From: SZUA-36 sp963749115
GTDB lineage: Bacteria; Pseudomonadota; Gammaproteobacteria; Xanthomonadales; SZUA-36
Assembly: GCA_963749115.1 (NCBI GenBank)
Contig: CAVVLP010000007.1
Span: 122,363 to 186,362 of the forward strand
Reading direction: 5' to 3'
DNA length: 64,000 nt
Part shown: piece after piece, positions 45,649 to 57,084 of the stretch
How the letters are laid out: the number at the start of each line of letters is the position of its first letter
Numbering within the stretch: the stretch's first letter is position 1
The notes under the pieces: generated by a model
What the model was told of the DNA's origin: nothing
Databases searched by the model: none
What the model saw: the letters and a program-made list of their open reading frames with translations, nothing else
Made by a program: the position numbers and the translations under genes

Positions 45649-48322
45649 ATGAACGTTGAGTCGTCTTTGCAAACGCAGGATGCCGATCCTGCAGAATCAA
45701 GTGAGTGGCTGGAATCCCTGCAAGCTGTCATCGAGCGCGCGGGACCTGAGCGTGCCCATTACCTGTTGGAACTGCTGGTAGATTTTACCCGTCGTTCAGG
45801 CGGTCATCTGCCCTATGACGCAACCACGGCCTACGTCAACACGATTCCACCCAATCAAAAGTGCGAAATTACCGGGCGATTATGAAGTCGAGCGGCGAAT
45901 TCGCGCGCTGACCCGTTGGAATGCGCTCGCCATGGTTTTGCGTGCCGGTAAACGTGGCGGGGAACTCGGCGGTCATATCGCCAGCTTTGCTTCTGCTGCC
46001 TCCTTGTATGATGTCGGTTTTAATCACTTCTTTCGCGGCCCCGACCACGAGGGTGGCGGCGACCTGGTGTATATCCAGGGTCATTCATCACCGGGAATTT
46101 ACGCGCGGGCCTTTCTGGAAGGACGGCTCAGTGTTGAACAGATGGACAGTTTTCGCCAGGAAGTCGATGGTAATGGTTTAAGTTCGTACCCGCATCCGTG
46201 GTTGATGCCGGATTTCTGGCAACTGCCCACGGTTTCGATGGGTCTTGGCCCGATCATGGCGATTTACCAGGCCCGTTTTCTCAAGTACCTGCACAACCGG
46301 GGTATCGCTGATACATCGCAGCGCAAGGTGTGGTGTTACCTGGGTGATGGTGAAACCGATGAGCCGGAATCACTCGGTGCTATTTCACTGGCGGGTCGTG
46401 AAGGTCTGGATAACCTGGTTTTTGTCGTTAACTGTAACTTGCAGCGACTGGATGGACCGGTACGTGGTAACGCAAAAATCATCCAGGAACTGGAAGGTGT
46501 CTTCCGTGGTGCCGGCTGGAACGTGATCAAGGTCATCTGGGGTTCGCGCTGGGATGCCTTACTGGCCAAAGACAAGGATGGCCTGTTGCGCAAACGCATG
46601 GATGAAGTGGTGGATGGTGAATACCAGAACTACAAGGCCAAGGGTGGCAAGTACACACGAGAACATTTCTTCGGCGCTTATCCTGAACTTTTGGATATGG
46701 TCTCAAATATGACCGATGATGATATCTGGCACCTCAACCGTGGCGGTCATGACTCACACAAGATTTATGCAGCCTACGCCGCTGCTACCGCCCATAGCGG
46801 TCAACCGTCCGTGGTGCTGGCCAAAACGGTCAAGGGTTATGGCATGGGGGAATCGGGTGAAGCACTGAATATCTCTCACCAGCAAAAGAAAATGGATGAA
46901 GAATCCATACGTTTGTTCCGTGATCGCTTCAAGATTCCGGTCCCCGATAGTGATTTGGCTGAATTGCCGTATTACCACCCGGGTGAGGACAGCGTGGAAA
47001 TCAAGTACATGCAGGAGCGCCGGAAAGCTTTGGGTGGTTACCTGCCGCAACGTCGGGCTGAATCTGCGTCACTGAAAGTTCCTGAACTGGATGCGTTTGA
47101 AACCCTTCTCAAGGATACCGGTGAGCGTGAAATCAGCACCACGATGACCTATGTCAGGGCCCTGGCCATCATGCTCAGGGATAAGAACATCGCCAAGCAT
47201 ATTGTGCCCATCGTTGCTGATGAGGCGCGCACTTTTGGTATGGAAGGCATGTTTCGTCAGTTGGGTATTTACTCATCCAAGGGTCAGCTTTATACACCGG
47301 TCGATTCAGACCAGTTGATGTTTTACAAGGAAGAGACCCGCGGTCAGATTCTGCAGGAAGGTATTACCGAGGCCGGCGCCATGTCATCGTGGATTGCCGC
47401 AGCTACCAGCTATGCCAACAACCAGGTGCCGATGATTCCGTTCTTTATCTTTTATTCCATGTTCGGGTTTCAGCGTATTGGTGACCTGGCCTGGGCTGCC
47501 GGTGATATGCGTGCCCGGGGTTTCCTGATAGGTGGTACATCCGGCCGCACCACGCTCAATGGCGAAGGTCTGCAGCATGAAGATGGTAACAGTCATGTCA
47601 TTTCCAGCATGGTGCCCAATTGTGTTTCGTATGACCCGACCTTTGGTTATGAACTGGCGGTGATTCTGCAGGACGGTCTGCGGCGTATGTACCAGGAACA
47701 GGAAGACGTGTACTACTACATCACCGTGATGAACGAAAATTACACCCATCCGGGTATGCCGGCTGGTGCTGAAGAAGGTATCAAGAAGGGTATGTACCTG
47801 TTTCGGCGGGGTCGCTCGGGCAAGCACAATGCGCAGTTGCTCGGTTCGGGGTCAATCTTACGTGAGGTGATCAAGGCGGCCGATATTCTTGAGCGTGATT
47901 ATTCAGTCAGTTGCACCGTTTGGAGTACCACCAGTTTCACCGAGTTACAACGTGATGGTATCGCTGCAGCGCGCTATAACCGTTTGAATCCGGAAGCGGA
48001 CCAACGGATCCCATGGGTGGCACAATGTCTTGAAGGTTACGCGGGGCCGGTTGTTGCAGCAACAGATTATGTACGGGCTTATGCCGAACAGATACGGCCT
48101 TACCTGCCGCAGTCAGATTACACCGCACTGGGCACTGATGGCTTTGGGCGTTCGGATACACGTGAGAATTTGCGTCGTTTCTTCGAAGTCGATAGCAAAA
48201 ACATCGTTTATGCCACTTTGCATGCACTGTATGAAAAAGGCAGCCTGACGGTTGATGATTTACTCAAGGCTCGCAAGAACCTGGGTCTTGATCCTGACAA
48301 GCCAAATCCAATGAAAGTGTAA
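45649..48322 (+). CDS. aceE: Pyruvate dehydrogenase E1 component, one frameshift
   Basis: Homodimeric-type E1 (~890 aa after correction). The first 70 codons (EWLESLQAVIERAGPERAHY, GHLPYDATTAYVNTIPPNQ) are in one frame; from about 45862 the protein continues as AKLPGDYEVERRIRALTRWN, TPP motif CYLGDGETDEPESLGAI and ...NLVFVVNCNLQRLDGPVRGN. One extra A in CAATCAAAAGTGC explains it. Decarboxylates pyruvate and acetylates the E2 lipoyl arm. First gene of aceE-aceF-(protease)-lpd. Confidence 0.95.
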
Positions 48323-48364
48323 AGCGATGAAAATAGTATCTATAAACCGGATTGGTGGCAGACA

Positions 48365-49693
48365 GTGACGACACAAATTGAAATTAAAGTACCGGATATT
48401 GGCGATTTTTCTGATATACCCGTGATCGAAGTATTGGTGGCCGTTGGTGATTCCGTGGAAGCCGAGCAGTCTCTGCTGACGCTGGAAAGTGATAAGGCAA
48501 TGATGGAGGTTCCTGCTCCGCTTGCCGGTGTGATAACCGAACTGCGGGTCGAGGTGGGTGATACGGTTTCAGAAGACCAGGTGGTGGCCGTGCTTGAGGC
48601 TGAAGAAGCTACCGAAGCGGAACCGGCTAAAAGCCCTGCCACCCCGGTTGAGACACAGGCACCAGCACCAGCAGCTGCAACTCCGGCACCTGCCCCGCAG
48701 CCTGCCGCAAAAGGGGCCAAACCCACACCACCATCCACCGGTAGCAGGCAATCACCACCGGTGCCGATGGATGCCAATGCAACGCTGCCGGCCAATATCC
48801 CCTATGCCAGTCCCGCTGTTCGTCGTTTTGCGCGCGAGTTGGGGGCAGATCTCTTACAGGTTGCAGGCAGTGGCCGAGGCGGGCGTATTGTTCGCGAAGA
48901 CGTCACCGCTTTTGTCAAATCCATCCTGACAGGTGCGGCCAGGCCGGCTTCAGGCGGGCTGGGTTTTGATCTGCCGCCACAGCCGAAGGTTAATTTCAGT
49001 CGTTACGGCGATATCGAAGTACAACCCATTTCGAAAATCCAGAAAGTTTCCGGCGCGTACCTGCATCGCAACTGGGTCAGCATTCCGCATGTCACCCAGA
49101 ATGATCTTGCTGATATTACCGATATGGAAATTTACCGGAAGGCCACGGCAAAGGAGCGGGGTATCAAGTTGACGCCGCTGGTATTTCTGATCAAGGCCAC
49201 CGTGGCCGCACTCAAAGAGTTCCCGACCTTTAATGCTTCGCTGGATGCGACGCGTGAAAACCTGGTGCTGAAGAAATTTTTCCATATTGGCATCGCCGTA
49301 GATACACCGGACGGACTGGTCGTACCGGTGATACGCGACTGTGATCAGAAAGACATATTCCAACTGGCGACAGAATTGGGTGAAATGAGTGCGCGTGCGC
49401 GTGCCGGCAAGCTCAAACCGATCGAGATGCAGGGTGGTTGTTTCTCCATATCCAGCCTTGGCGGTATTGGCGGCACATCGTTTACGCCGATCATCAATGC
49501 ACCTGAAGTGGCTATCCTGGGTGTGTCCCGTTCCAGCATGCAGCCAAAATGGGATGGTGAGGCTTTTCAGCCGAGGATGATGTTGCCGTTGTGTTTGTCC
49601 TATGACCATCGCGTGATTGATGGCGCAAATGGCGCACGCTTCACACGCTATCTTGCGACTTGCCTGGAAGATCTCGGAAACATGGGTTTGTAA
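48365..49693 (+). CDS. aceF: Pyruvate dehydrogenase E2, dihydrolipoyl acetyltransferase
   Basis: 442 aa with one lipoyl domain (lipoyl-Lys in LESDKAMMEVPAPLAGVI, residues ~1-80), an Ala/Pro-rich linker (PVETQAPAPAAATPAPAPQP), a peripheral-subunit-binding domain (ASPAVRRFARELGADL, GRGGRIVREDV) and the catalytic domain ending in the SYDHRVIDGANGARF His motif. GTG 48365 is the start. A single lipoyl domain is fewer than in E. coli, but the lpd gene brings its own. Intact frame. Confidence 0.95.
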   Translation: MTTQIEIKVPDIGDFSDIPVIEVLVAVGDSVEAEQSLLTLESDKAMMEVPAPLAGVITELRVEVGDTVSEDQVVAVLEAEEATEAEPAKSPATPVETQAPAPAAATPAPAPQPAAKGAKPTPPSTGSRQSPPVPMDANATLPANIPYASPAVRRFARELGADLLQVAGSGRGGRIVREDVTAFVKSILTGAARPASGGLGFDLPPQPKVNFSRYGDIEVQPISKIQKVSGAYLHRNWVSIPHVTQNDLADITDMEIYRKATAKERGIKLTPLVFLIKATVAALKEFPTFNASLDATRENLVLKKFFHIGIAVDTPDGLVVPVIRDCDQKDIFQLATELGEMSARARAGKLKPIEMQGGCFSISSLGGIGGTSFTPIINAPEVAILGVSRSSMQPKWDGEAFQPRMMLPLCLSYDHRVIDGANGARFTRYLATCLEDLGNMGL

Positions 49694-49706
49694 CTGGTAA
49701 TGCCTG

Positions 49707-50235
49707 GTGTCTGAATACGACAGTAATCCGGATTCGCGCTTGGGACGGCGAATGTTGTGGGTCGCTGCCCTGGGTTTGCTGGGTGGTTTGTACCTGTTGT
49801 TTTCGATGCTTGAAAATGACACGGGCACCGTCAGTTCAGTGGACTCAAACGGTTCGGCCATGGTGGTGCTGGAGCAGGGTCGCAATGGCCATTACGAAGC
49901 GGAAGGTCAGATCAACGGTCAGTCGGTCACGTTCCTGGTTGATACCGGTGCAACCGATGTTGCCCTGCCCAAATCAAAGGCGCGTGCCCTGGGGCTTGGA
50001 GTTCGGTCCGAGGGTGAAAGTAATGACAGCAGCGGGTCCGGCAAACGCCTGGGTGACCCGGCTTGACGAAGTGACCATCGGTGGCCTGCGACGCAAGAAT
50101 GTGCGTGCGAGTATCACCGATGGAGAATTTAACGGAATATTGCTTGGTATGAGTTTTCTTAAGCATTACAACCTGCAACAACAGGATGGCAGGCTGGTGA
50201 TCAGGGAAGCGTCTGCCAATGACCAAAAAGAGTAA
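49707..50235 (+). CDS. Retroviral-type aspartic protease (TIGR02281-like), one frameshift
   Basis: Membrane-anchored protein: TM helix MLWVAALGLLGGLYLLFSML, then the pepsin-like half-domain with active site VTFLVDTGATDVALPKSKAR. The open frame breaks after LGLG; one extra G near 49999 restores LEFGPRVKVMTAAGPANAW, DEVTIGGLRRKNVRASI and GILLGMSFLKHYNLQQQDGR. Corrected ~175 aa. Such clan AA proteases dimerise to make the active site; natural substrates are not established. It lies 14 bp after aceF and 6 bp before lpd, inside the PDH operon. Confidence 0.85.
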
Positions 50236-50241
50236 TAAGTG

Positions 50242-52011
50242 ATGAGTAATACAATAAAGATCTCCGTACCTGACATTGGTGATTTTATCGATGTCCCGGT
50301 TGTCGAGGTACTGGTAAAAGCCGGCGATCATGTGGATGCGGATCAATCGCTGATTACCCTGGAAAGCGACAAGGCCGTTATGGAAATACCGGCACCGGTT
50401 GCGGGTATCATCCGTTCCGTTGATGTCGATGAAGGTGATTTCGTTTCGGAAGGGTGGTTGGTCGCCACCATGGAGTCTGACGAAGAACCTGCTGCTAGCC
50501 CTGCAGAACCTGCGAAAGCCGTTGAAGCATCCGGTTGAAAAACCGGTTGAAGCAGTACAGGCAACGACGGTGGAAGCAGAAGAACACCACCCCGGATGTT
50601 GAATATGATTTTGATGTGCTGGTGCTCGGTGCCGGTCCTGGTGGGTACACGGCTGCTTTTCGGGCAGCGGACCTGGGCTTGAAAGTGGCACTCGTTGAGC
50701 GTTACCCGGCACTGGGCGGGGTTTGCCTGAACGTGGGTTGTATTCCCTCCAAGGCCCTGCTGCATGCGGCCGTTGTCATCGACGAAGCCGCCGCGATGGC
50801 TGACCACGGCGTGGTATTCGGCGAACCGGTAATTGAAGTGGACAAATTGCGTGGCTGGAAGGAAAAGGTCGTTGGACAGTTGACCGGCGGGTTGGCCTCG
50901 ATGGCGAAACAACGGAAAGTAACGATTATTCAAGGTCAGTGGTGTGTTCAGCGATGCACATGAAATGACGGTGGAGACAGCGGATGGCAGCCAGGTGGTG
51001 AGTTTTGCCCGTGCCATCATCGCAGCCGGTTCACAGGCATTCAAATTACCCGGCTTGCCGTGGGATGATCCACGTGTCATGGATTCCACCGATGCGTTGG
51101 AATTGAAGGATGTTCCCAAACGCTTGCTGGTGATAGGTGGCGGCATTATCGGCCTGGAAATGGCCAGTGTTTACCAGGGTCTTGGCAGCGAGGTCACGGT
51201 AGTTGAATTGACCGATCAGTTGATGCCCGGTTGCGATAAAGACCTGGTCAGGCCATTGCAGAAAAGAATCACTGACCGCTACGCCGGAATTTTTGTGAAA
51301 ACCAAGGTGACGGCGCTCGAACCCGCGGACGATGGTCTTCATGCGACCTTTGAAGGTGCCAAAATGCCCGAAAACACGGTTTTTGACCGGGTGCTGGTTT
51401 CAACTGGCCGTGTCCCCAATGGAAATCGTATCGGTGCAGAGATTGCAGGTGTAGAAGTTAGCGATCGTGGATTTATCCCTGTCGACAAGCAGATGCGCAC
51501 CAACGTGCCGCATATATTCGCCATCGGCGATATCGTCGGCCAGCCGATGCTGGCACATAAGGCAACCCACGAGGCCAAGGTCGCGGCTGAAGTTTGTGCC
51601 GGAATGAAAGTTGCGTTTGAAGCACGGGTTATCCCGTCCGTGGCTTATACCGACCCTGAAATTGCATGGGCAGGCCTGACAGAGACAGAAGCCAAGGACC
51701 AGGGTATCGATTACAAGGTCGGCAGGTTCCCGTGGGCAGCCAGTGGCAGGGCGATCGGTATCGGCCGCACCGAAGGCTCCACCAAGTTGTTGTTTGATCC
51801 TGAAACACACCGGGTTATCGGTGCCGGTATCGTCGGTCCGCATGCCGGTGATTTGATTGCGGAATGTGTGTTGGCCATTGAGATGGGTGCTGAGGCGGGA
51901 GATATTGGTCTTTCCATTCACCCGCATCCGACACTGTCTGAAACCGTCGCGATGTCAGCCGAGGTGTTTGAAGGCACGATCACCGATCTTTACATACCCA
52001 AACGTAAATAG
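50242..52011 (+). CDS. lpd: Dihydrolipoamide dehydrogenase with N-terminal lipoyl domain, three frameshifts
   Basis: Lipoyl domain (residues ~1-80; Lys in LESDKAVMEIPAPVAGIIRS), a linker (KPVEAVQATTVEAEE), then FAD/NAD oxidoreductase: FDVLVLGAGPGGYTAAFRA, redox disulfide GGVCLNVGCIPSKALL, LLVIGGGIIGLEMASVYQ, FAIGDIVGQPMLAHKA, and C-terminal His-Glu in SIHPHPTLSETVAMS. Breaks near 50525, 50585 and 50938 each need one base removed; corrected length ~588 aa. E3 reoxidises the E2 dihydrolipoyl arm. An N-terminal lipoyl domain on E3 is known in several proteobacteria. Confidence 0.93.
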
Positions 52012-52065
52012 GGCATCCCTTGCCGGGGTGATTATTAAAAACGTATTTAATACAGGCCCAATAAA

Positions 52066-55000
52066 ATGTTCAAAGTGAAAACCAGCAGGATGGTCTTCGC
52101 GGCCATGCTGTTTGTATCCCTGCTAGCCATCAATCTTCCAACTGCGGTTGCCGCAGATCAGAAAACCATCGCAGAAGCCGCAAGCGGCCTGAAGATGCGT
52201 AGTATCGGTCCGGCCTTGATGGGCGGGCGTATTGCTGATATCGCAATTCACCCTGAAAGAAGCAGCACCTGGTATGTCGCCGTCGGTTCCGGTGGTGTAT
52301 GGAAAACCACGAATGCCGGTATTACCTGGACCCCGGTTTTCGACAGCCAGCCTTCCTATTCCATCGGTGATGTAACGCATTGACCCCAATAACCCCGATG
52401 TGATCTGGGTGGGCACCGGGGAAAACGTCAGCGGCCGTCACGTTGGCTGGGGTGATGGTGTTTACAAGAGCACCGATGCCGGCAAAAGCTGGACCAATAT
52501 GGGTCTGAAAAAATCGGAACATATCGGCAAAATCATGATCGACCCGCGGGATAGCAATGTTGTTTATGTCGCGGCAGAAGGCCCTTTATGGGCCAGCGGT
52601 GGTGAGCGCGGTCTGTTCAAGTCGTCGGATGGCGGTGCCACCTGGACACTTATTCTGGAGATCGACGAAAACACCGGCATTACCGATATCGAGTTCAATC
52701 CCGCCAATCCCGATGTCATCTATGCGGCCGCTTATGAGCGCCGTCGTCATATCTGGGGTCTGATGGCCGGCGGCCCAAATGGCGGCATTTACAAATCCAT
52801 CGATGCGGGTGCAAGCTGGCAAAAGAAAGATTCGGGTCTGCCTGCTGGCGATGTCGGCAAAATTGGTCTGGCCGTCACGGCAGCAAACCCCGCCCTTGTG
52901 TATGCAACTATCGAGGCAGATGACGAGAACAAGGGTTTCTACCGTTCGGAAGACCAGGGTGAAAGCTGGAGCAAGAAAAACCCGTATATTTCAGGTGGTA
53001 CGGGTCCGCATTACTACATGGAATTGACAGCATCGCCGCAAACCGCCGACCTGGTTTACCAGATGGATGTATTCATGCGGGTCACCCGTGACGGTGGTGA
53101 GTCACTTTGACATTCTCGGCACCGGTCGTGAAAAACACAGCGACAACCATGCCCTGTGGATCGATCCGCAAGATGACCTTCACCTGCTGGCCGGCACCGA
53201 TGCCGGGCTTATATGAAAGCTTTGACCAGGGCACCACCTGGCGTCATTTCCCCAATATGCCGATTTCGCAGTTCTATAAAGTGGCGGTTGATGATTCCCT
53301 GCCGTTTTACAACGTGATGGTGGGAGCACAGGACCTTGGTACCTTACTGGGGCCGTCCCGCACCATGATCACCGAAGGCGTCAGGAACCAGGACTGGTAT
53401 GTTCCGCTGGGTGCCGATGGCTATGGTGTGGCTTTTGATCCGGCTGACAACAATATCGGCTATATGGAGTTTCAGCAGGGCTATATGTTCCGGCATCATC
53501 GCGACAGCAACGAACTGGTCCACATCCAGCCGCAACCCGCACCAGGTGACGCGCCGGAGCGCTGGAACTGGGATACACCCATATTGGTCAGTCCGCATGC
53601 TTCCTCACGCGTTTATGTCGGTTCGCAGCGTGTTTGGCGCAGTGATAACCGCGGTGATTCCTGGCAGGCCGTCAGTGATGATTTGACCACCAACCAGAAT
53701 CGTTATGAACTTGGGTACCAGGGCCGTGTGTGGAGTGTGGATGACCTGCACGACAATGGCGCCATGTCAAAATATTCCACAATTACATCAATTACAGAAT
53801 CGCCGGTTGCTGAAGGTGTGTTGTATGCAGGCTCGGATGATGGCCTGATTCACGTCACCACCGATGGCGGTAGCAATTGGCAGCGGGCGAATCCATTGCC
53901 CGGATTACCCGAGCGGGTATTTATCAATGATCTTGAAGCATCGCTTTATGATTCAGCCACGGTCTTCGCAATCGCTGACGCGCACAAGACGGGTGATTTT
54001 TCGCCTTACGTGTTCGTCAGTACCAACCATGGCCGAAACTGGCGTTCAATTTCCGGTGATCTGCCGGACGGCTTGATTGCCTGGGCCATACAGCAGGATC
54101 ATGAAAACGAAAACCTGCTGTTCCTGGGGGCCGAAAACGGTGCCTGGTTCAGTGTTAATGGCGGAGAAAACTGGCACAAGATAGCCGGTGCGCCGACCAT
54201 TGCATTCCGCGATATTAAGCTGCAACGCCGGGACAATGACCTTGTTGGTGCGACCTTCGGGCGTGGTGTTTATGTTCTTGATGACTACACCGCACTGCGC
54301 AGCATGGCCGCAGGTGATTTTGGTAAATCTGCAGGCCTGTTCCCCGTCCGTGATGCCTGGTGGTACATCCCGTCAGTCCCATCACAGGCCGTGGGTATGC
54401 CGACGCTGGGTAGCGATAGTTTCGCGACACCCAATCCGGAGTTTGGTGCAAGCTTCACCTATTACCTGAACGAGAGTTTTGAGACCAGCAAGCAAGCACG
54501 AAAGACACAGGAGAAAGGCTTACGTGAGGAAGGTAACAGTATTCCCTTCCCCGGTTGGGATCGTCTGAATGCAGAGTCACTGGAGACAGAACCCCGGGTC
54601 ATGATTCGCGTCAGTGACAGTGAAAACAATCCGGTTCGCTGGATTGAAGCGAGCGCCGAAAAAGGAACCCACCGGGTCAGCTGGGATTTGCGTTTGCCGG
54701 CACCGGATGCCATTGATCTGACCACACCGGAATTTGTCCCGCCATGGGCGGGTTCACCGGAGGGGCCGTTGGCGGCACCTGGCGTGTATTGGGCAGAGCT
54801 ATTTGCCCTGAGTGGCGAACGGATGAGGCCGCTGGGAAAAGCCCAAAGTTTCAACGTGAAGCCGGTTCGGGCAGCACTGGATGGTGCTGATTATAAAGAG
54901 ATTGCCGCTTACCAGCAGAAAGCCTCGGCCTTGATAAGAGAAGTTGTCAATGCCGGAGAAGAATTGAAACGGACACAGGATCTGTTACGCCATATGAAGG

Positions 55001-55335
55001 CCGCAGCGGTCAGGGCGCCGCAGGCCGTGCCATCATTGTTTGCCCGCCTGGATGACTTTGGCGTTGAGCTGAGCAAGTTGCAGACAAGGCTTTCAGGTGA
55101 CCCGGTACGCGGACGTCTGAATGAATCATCAACGCCTTCCATTGAAGGGCGTGCTCACAACGCTGCCAATAGCTCGGTTACAACCCAGGCGGCAACTGCA
55201 ACACAGAAGGCCGACTTTGAAATTGCTGAAAAAGATTTTCTGGTTTTCGCCGCTGAGTTGGAAGCACTCCTGGCCGGTCCACTGGTGCAACTGGAAGCTG
55301 ACCTTACGGCAGCAAGAGCACCAAGCTGGCGTTAG
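52066..55335 (+). CDS. Large exported BNR/VPS10-sortilin-like beta-propeller protein, three frameshifts
   Basis: Signal peptide (RMVFAAMLFVSLLAINLPTA), then repeated Asp-box/BNR motifs of the S-x-D-x-G-x-x-W type: TTNAGITWTPV, STDAGKSWTNM, SSDGGATWTLI, SIDAGASWQKK, SEDQGESWSKK, SFDQGTTWRHF, TTDGGSNWQRA, SVNGGENWHKI. A C-terminal non-propeller part follows (SWDLRLPAPDAIDL; AYQQKASALIREVVN). Breaks near 52380, 53105 and 53207, each one base extra; between the last two the sequence reads HFDILGTGREKHSDNHALWI. Corrected ~1088 aa. Often annotated as glycosyl hydrolase/YVTN-BNR protein, but no catalytic residues are evident. Own terminator at 55353. Confidence 0.85.
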
Positions 55336-55352
55336 TGTGAACATCTGATAAA

Positions 55353-55396
55353 AAACACCCGCAATACAGACCAATGCAACGCGGGTGTTTTTTTTA
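55353..55396 (+). terminator. Strong intrinsic terminator after the BNR protein
   Basis: Perfect 10-bp stem AAACACCCGC (55353-55362) / GCGGGTGTTT (55381-55390), 18-nt loop, followed by T5 and more T/A. The A-run on the left would also allow function on the other strand. Confidence 0.9.
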
Positions 55397-55452
55397 TTTA
55401 TATTTTGGCTATACTTCAGCACATCCAGATTAACCCAAAACAGGAAATTAAT

Positions 55453-55896
55453 ATGTCACGTATTTTTATATCCATCATTTTATCCACAGTATTTATCGCC
55501 AGCGTGGCCGTTGCCGGCTCTGATCCGATCAAGGCCCGTCAGCATTTAATGGAAGACACCCGTGATGCTGCCAAGGTGGTCGGTGGCATGCTCAAGGGAA
55601 ACACCGAGTTTGATGCCGAAGCCGCGATGGCTGCTCTGCAGACCTGGAAGAAAACTGCCACAGAGGCGGGAGACCTGTTCCCCGAGGGCTCTGAAACGGG
55701 CCATGACACAGAAGCCAAATCGACGATCTGGTCAGACCGTGCCGGTTTTAATGAAAAGATGGAAGTTTTCAATACCGAGGTTGACGCGGCCATTGCCGCC
55801 AATCCCGATAGTCTTGAAGCCCTGAAAGCGGCGGCAGGTCCGGTGTTTGATGCCTGTAAAGGTTGTCATGACGGGTATCGCGTAGAGAAAGACTGA
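55453..55896 (+). CDS. Cytochrome c' (class II c-type cytochrome)
   Basis: 147 aa. Signal peptide (SRIFISIILSTVFIASVAVA), four-helix-bundle body (ARQHLMEDTRDAAKVVGGML, DAEAAMAALQTWKKTATEAG) and the haem site CKGCH close to the C-terminus (FDACKGCHDGYRVEKD), the hallmark of class II cytochromes. Periplasmic; the family binds NO/CO or transfers electrons. Start at ATG 55453 behind AGGAAA; earlier in-frame codons lack a signal. 25 bp upstream of the dihaem cytochrome gene, so probably a two-gene operon. Confidence 0.9.
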   Translation: MSRIFISIILSTVFIASVAVAGSDPIKARQHLMEDTRDAAKVVGGMLKGNTEFDAEAAMAALQTWKKTATEAGDLFPEGSETGHDTEAKSTIWSDRAGFNEKMEVFNTEVDAAIAANPDSLEALKAAAGPVFDACKGCHDGYRVEKD

Positions 55897-55921
55897 GTCA
55901 ACATCCACGGGGCTGGGAATA

Positions 55922-56822
55922 ATGAAGCGACTGTTGATCCTGCTGGGCCTGGTGGCCCTGCTTGGTCTCGTATCGTTTAGTTTGACCCGGCCCGTCAGTT
56001 TAACGGCCGATGTTTTGCCGGATCACAATATTGATATTGCTAATGGAGAACGCCTGTTCCATGCGGGCGGGTGCAATTCCTGCCATGGTTCCCTAGACAA
56101 CGAAGCTGGTTCTGAGGCACCCGTCCTCGGTGGTGGACTTGCAATGAATACACCTTTCGGCACCTTCCATGTGCCGAATATTTCACCGCACATCACCCGG
56201 GGAATTGGCAGCTGGAGCACACTGGATTTTGTCAATGCCATGCACCAGGGTGTTTCTCCTGATGGTCGTCATTATTACCCTTCATTTCCGTATGCGTCCT
56301 ATACCCGTATGCGTTTTGAAGACCTGATGGATCTGAAATCCTATCTCGATACGCTGCCTGAAGCAGCACACATTAATGAAGCCCATGAGTTGAAATTCCC
56401 ATGGAATATACGCGAAGGGATAGGTATGTGGAAATTGCTCAACCTGGATTCTGCGCCGGTAATTTCAGTGCCGGATGACAATGATCAATTGATTCGTGGA
56501 CGCTACCTGGTCGAAGGCCCGGGGCACTGCGGTGAATGTCATACCCCACGCGACTGGACCGGTGGACTTGATTACGGTCGCTGGCTCGCCGGGGCACCGA
56601 ACCCGGATGGTGAAGGCAAGGTCTCCAATATCACACCCGGATGAAAAAGGTTTGGCGGACTGGTCGGCAGGTGACATTGAATATTACCTGGAATCCGGTT
56701 TTACCCCCGATTACGATACGGCGGGCAGCTCAATGGTCGAAGTCCAGGAAAACCTGGCGCGTCTGCCTAAAGAGGATCGCGCAGCCATCGCCGCTTATCT
56801 CAAAGCCATACCCGCGCGTTAA
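55922..56822 (+). CDS. Dihaem c-type cytochrome, one frameshift
   Basis: N-terminal signal/anchor helix (KRLLILLGLVALLGLVSFSL), first haem site GGCNSCHGSL, second GHCGECHTPRDW, with Met/His-containing loops such as SSMVEVQENLARLPKEDR. The frame breaks after KVSNITPG near 56640; one base removed gives NITPDEKGLADWSAGDIEYY and the usual ending AAIAAYLKAIPAR. Corrected ~299 aa. Resembles cytochrome subunits that accept electrons from periplasmic dehydrogenases, but no dehydrogenase gene is adjacent. Follows the cytochrome c' gene by 25 bp. Confidence 0.85.
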
Positions 56823-57084
56823 TCTCTTACAAACCTGAATACAAACCGGCCGGTAAGACGGTAACAGGGCATTTACGATGGTTGCTTGATTAGCTGCGGC
56901 GCAGTTCTTTTGGCGACAGGAAATCTGGTGTTGAAAAGACCGGCTTCCCTTGTGGTAATGGGTACGACGTTGTTCATTCACGTAAGGGTATCAAAAAAGG
57001 CAATTATTCATTGCAAATTAATACGGAAACCCTTAGATTCATTGGCTTGTTGTAATACGTCCTGACAGTGCTATTGAGAGCTTG
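56823..57084. other. Intergenic region upstream of the arginine leader
   Basis: No coding frame fits. It contains an AATTATTCA sequence (57002-57010) identical to the right half of an E. coli-type ARG box, immediately before a possible promoter. I cannot see a matching left half, so ArgR binding is only a weak possibility. Confidence 0.4.
57011..57039 (+). promoter_or_regulatory. Possible sigma-70 promoter of the arginine operon leader
   Basis: TTGCAA (57011-57016), 17-bp spacer, TAGATT (57034-57039); 4 of 6 consensus bases in each. It would start transcription about 40 bp before the leader-peptide ATG. Confidence 0.35.
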
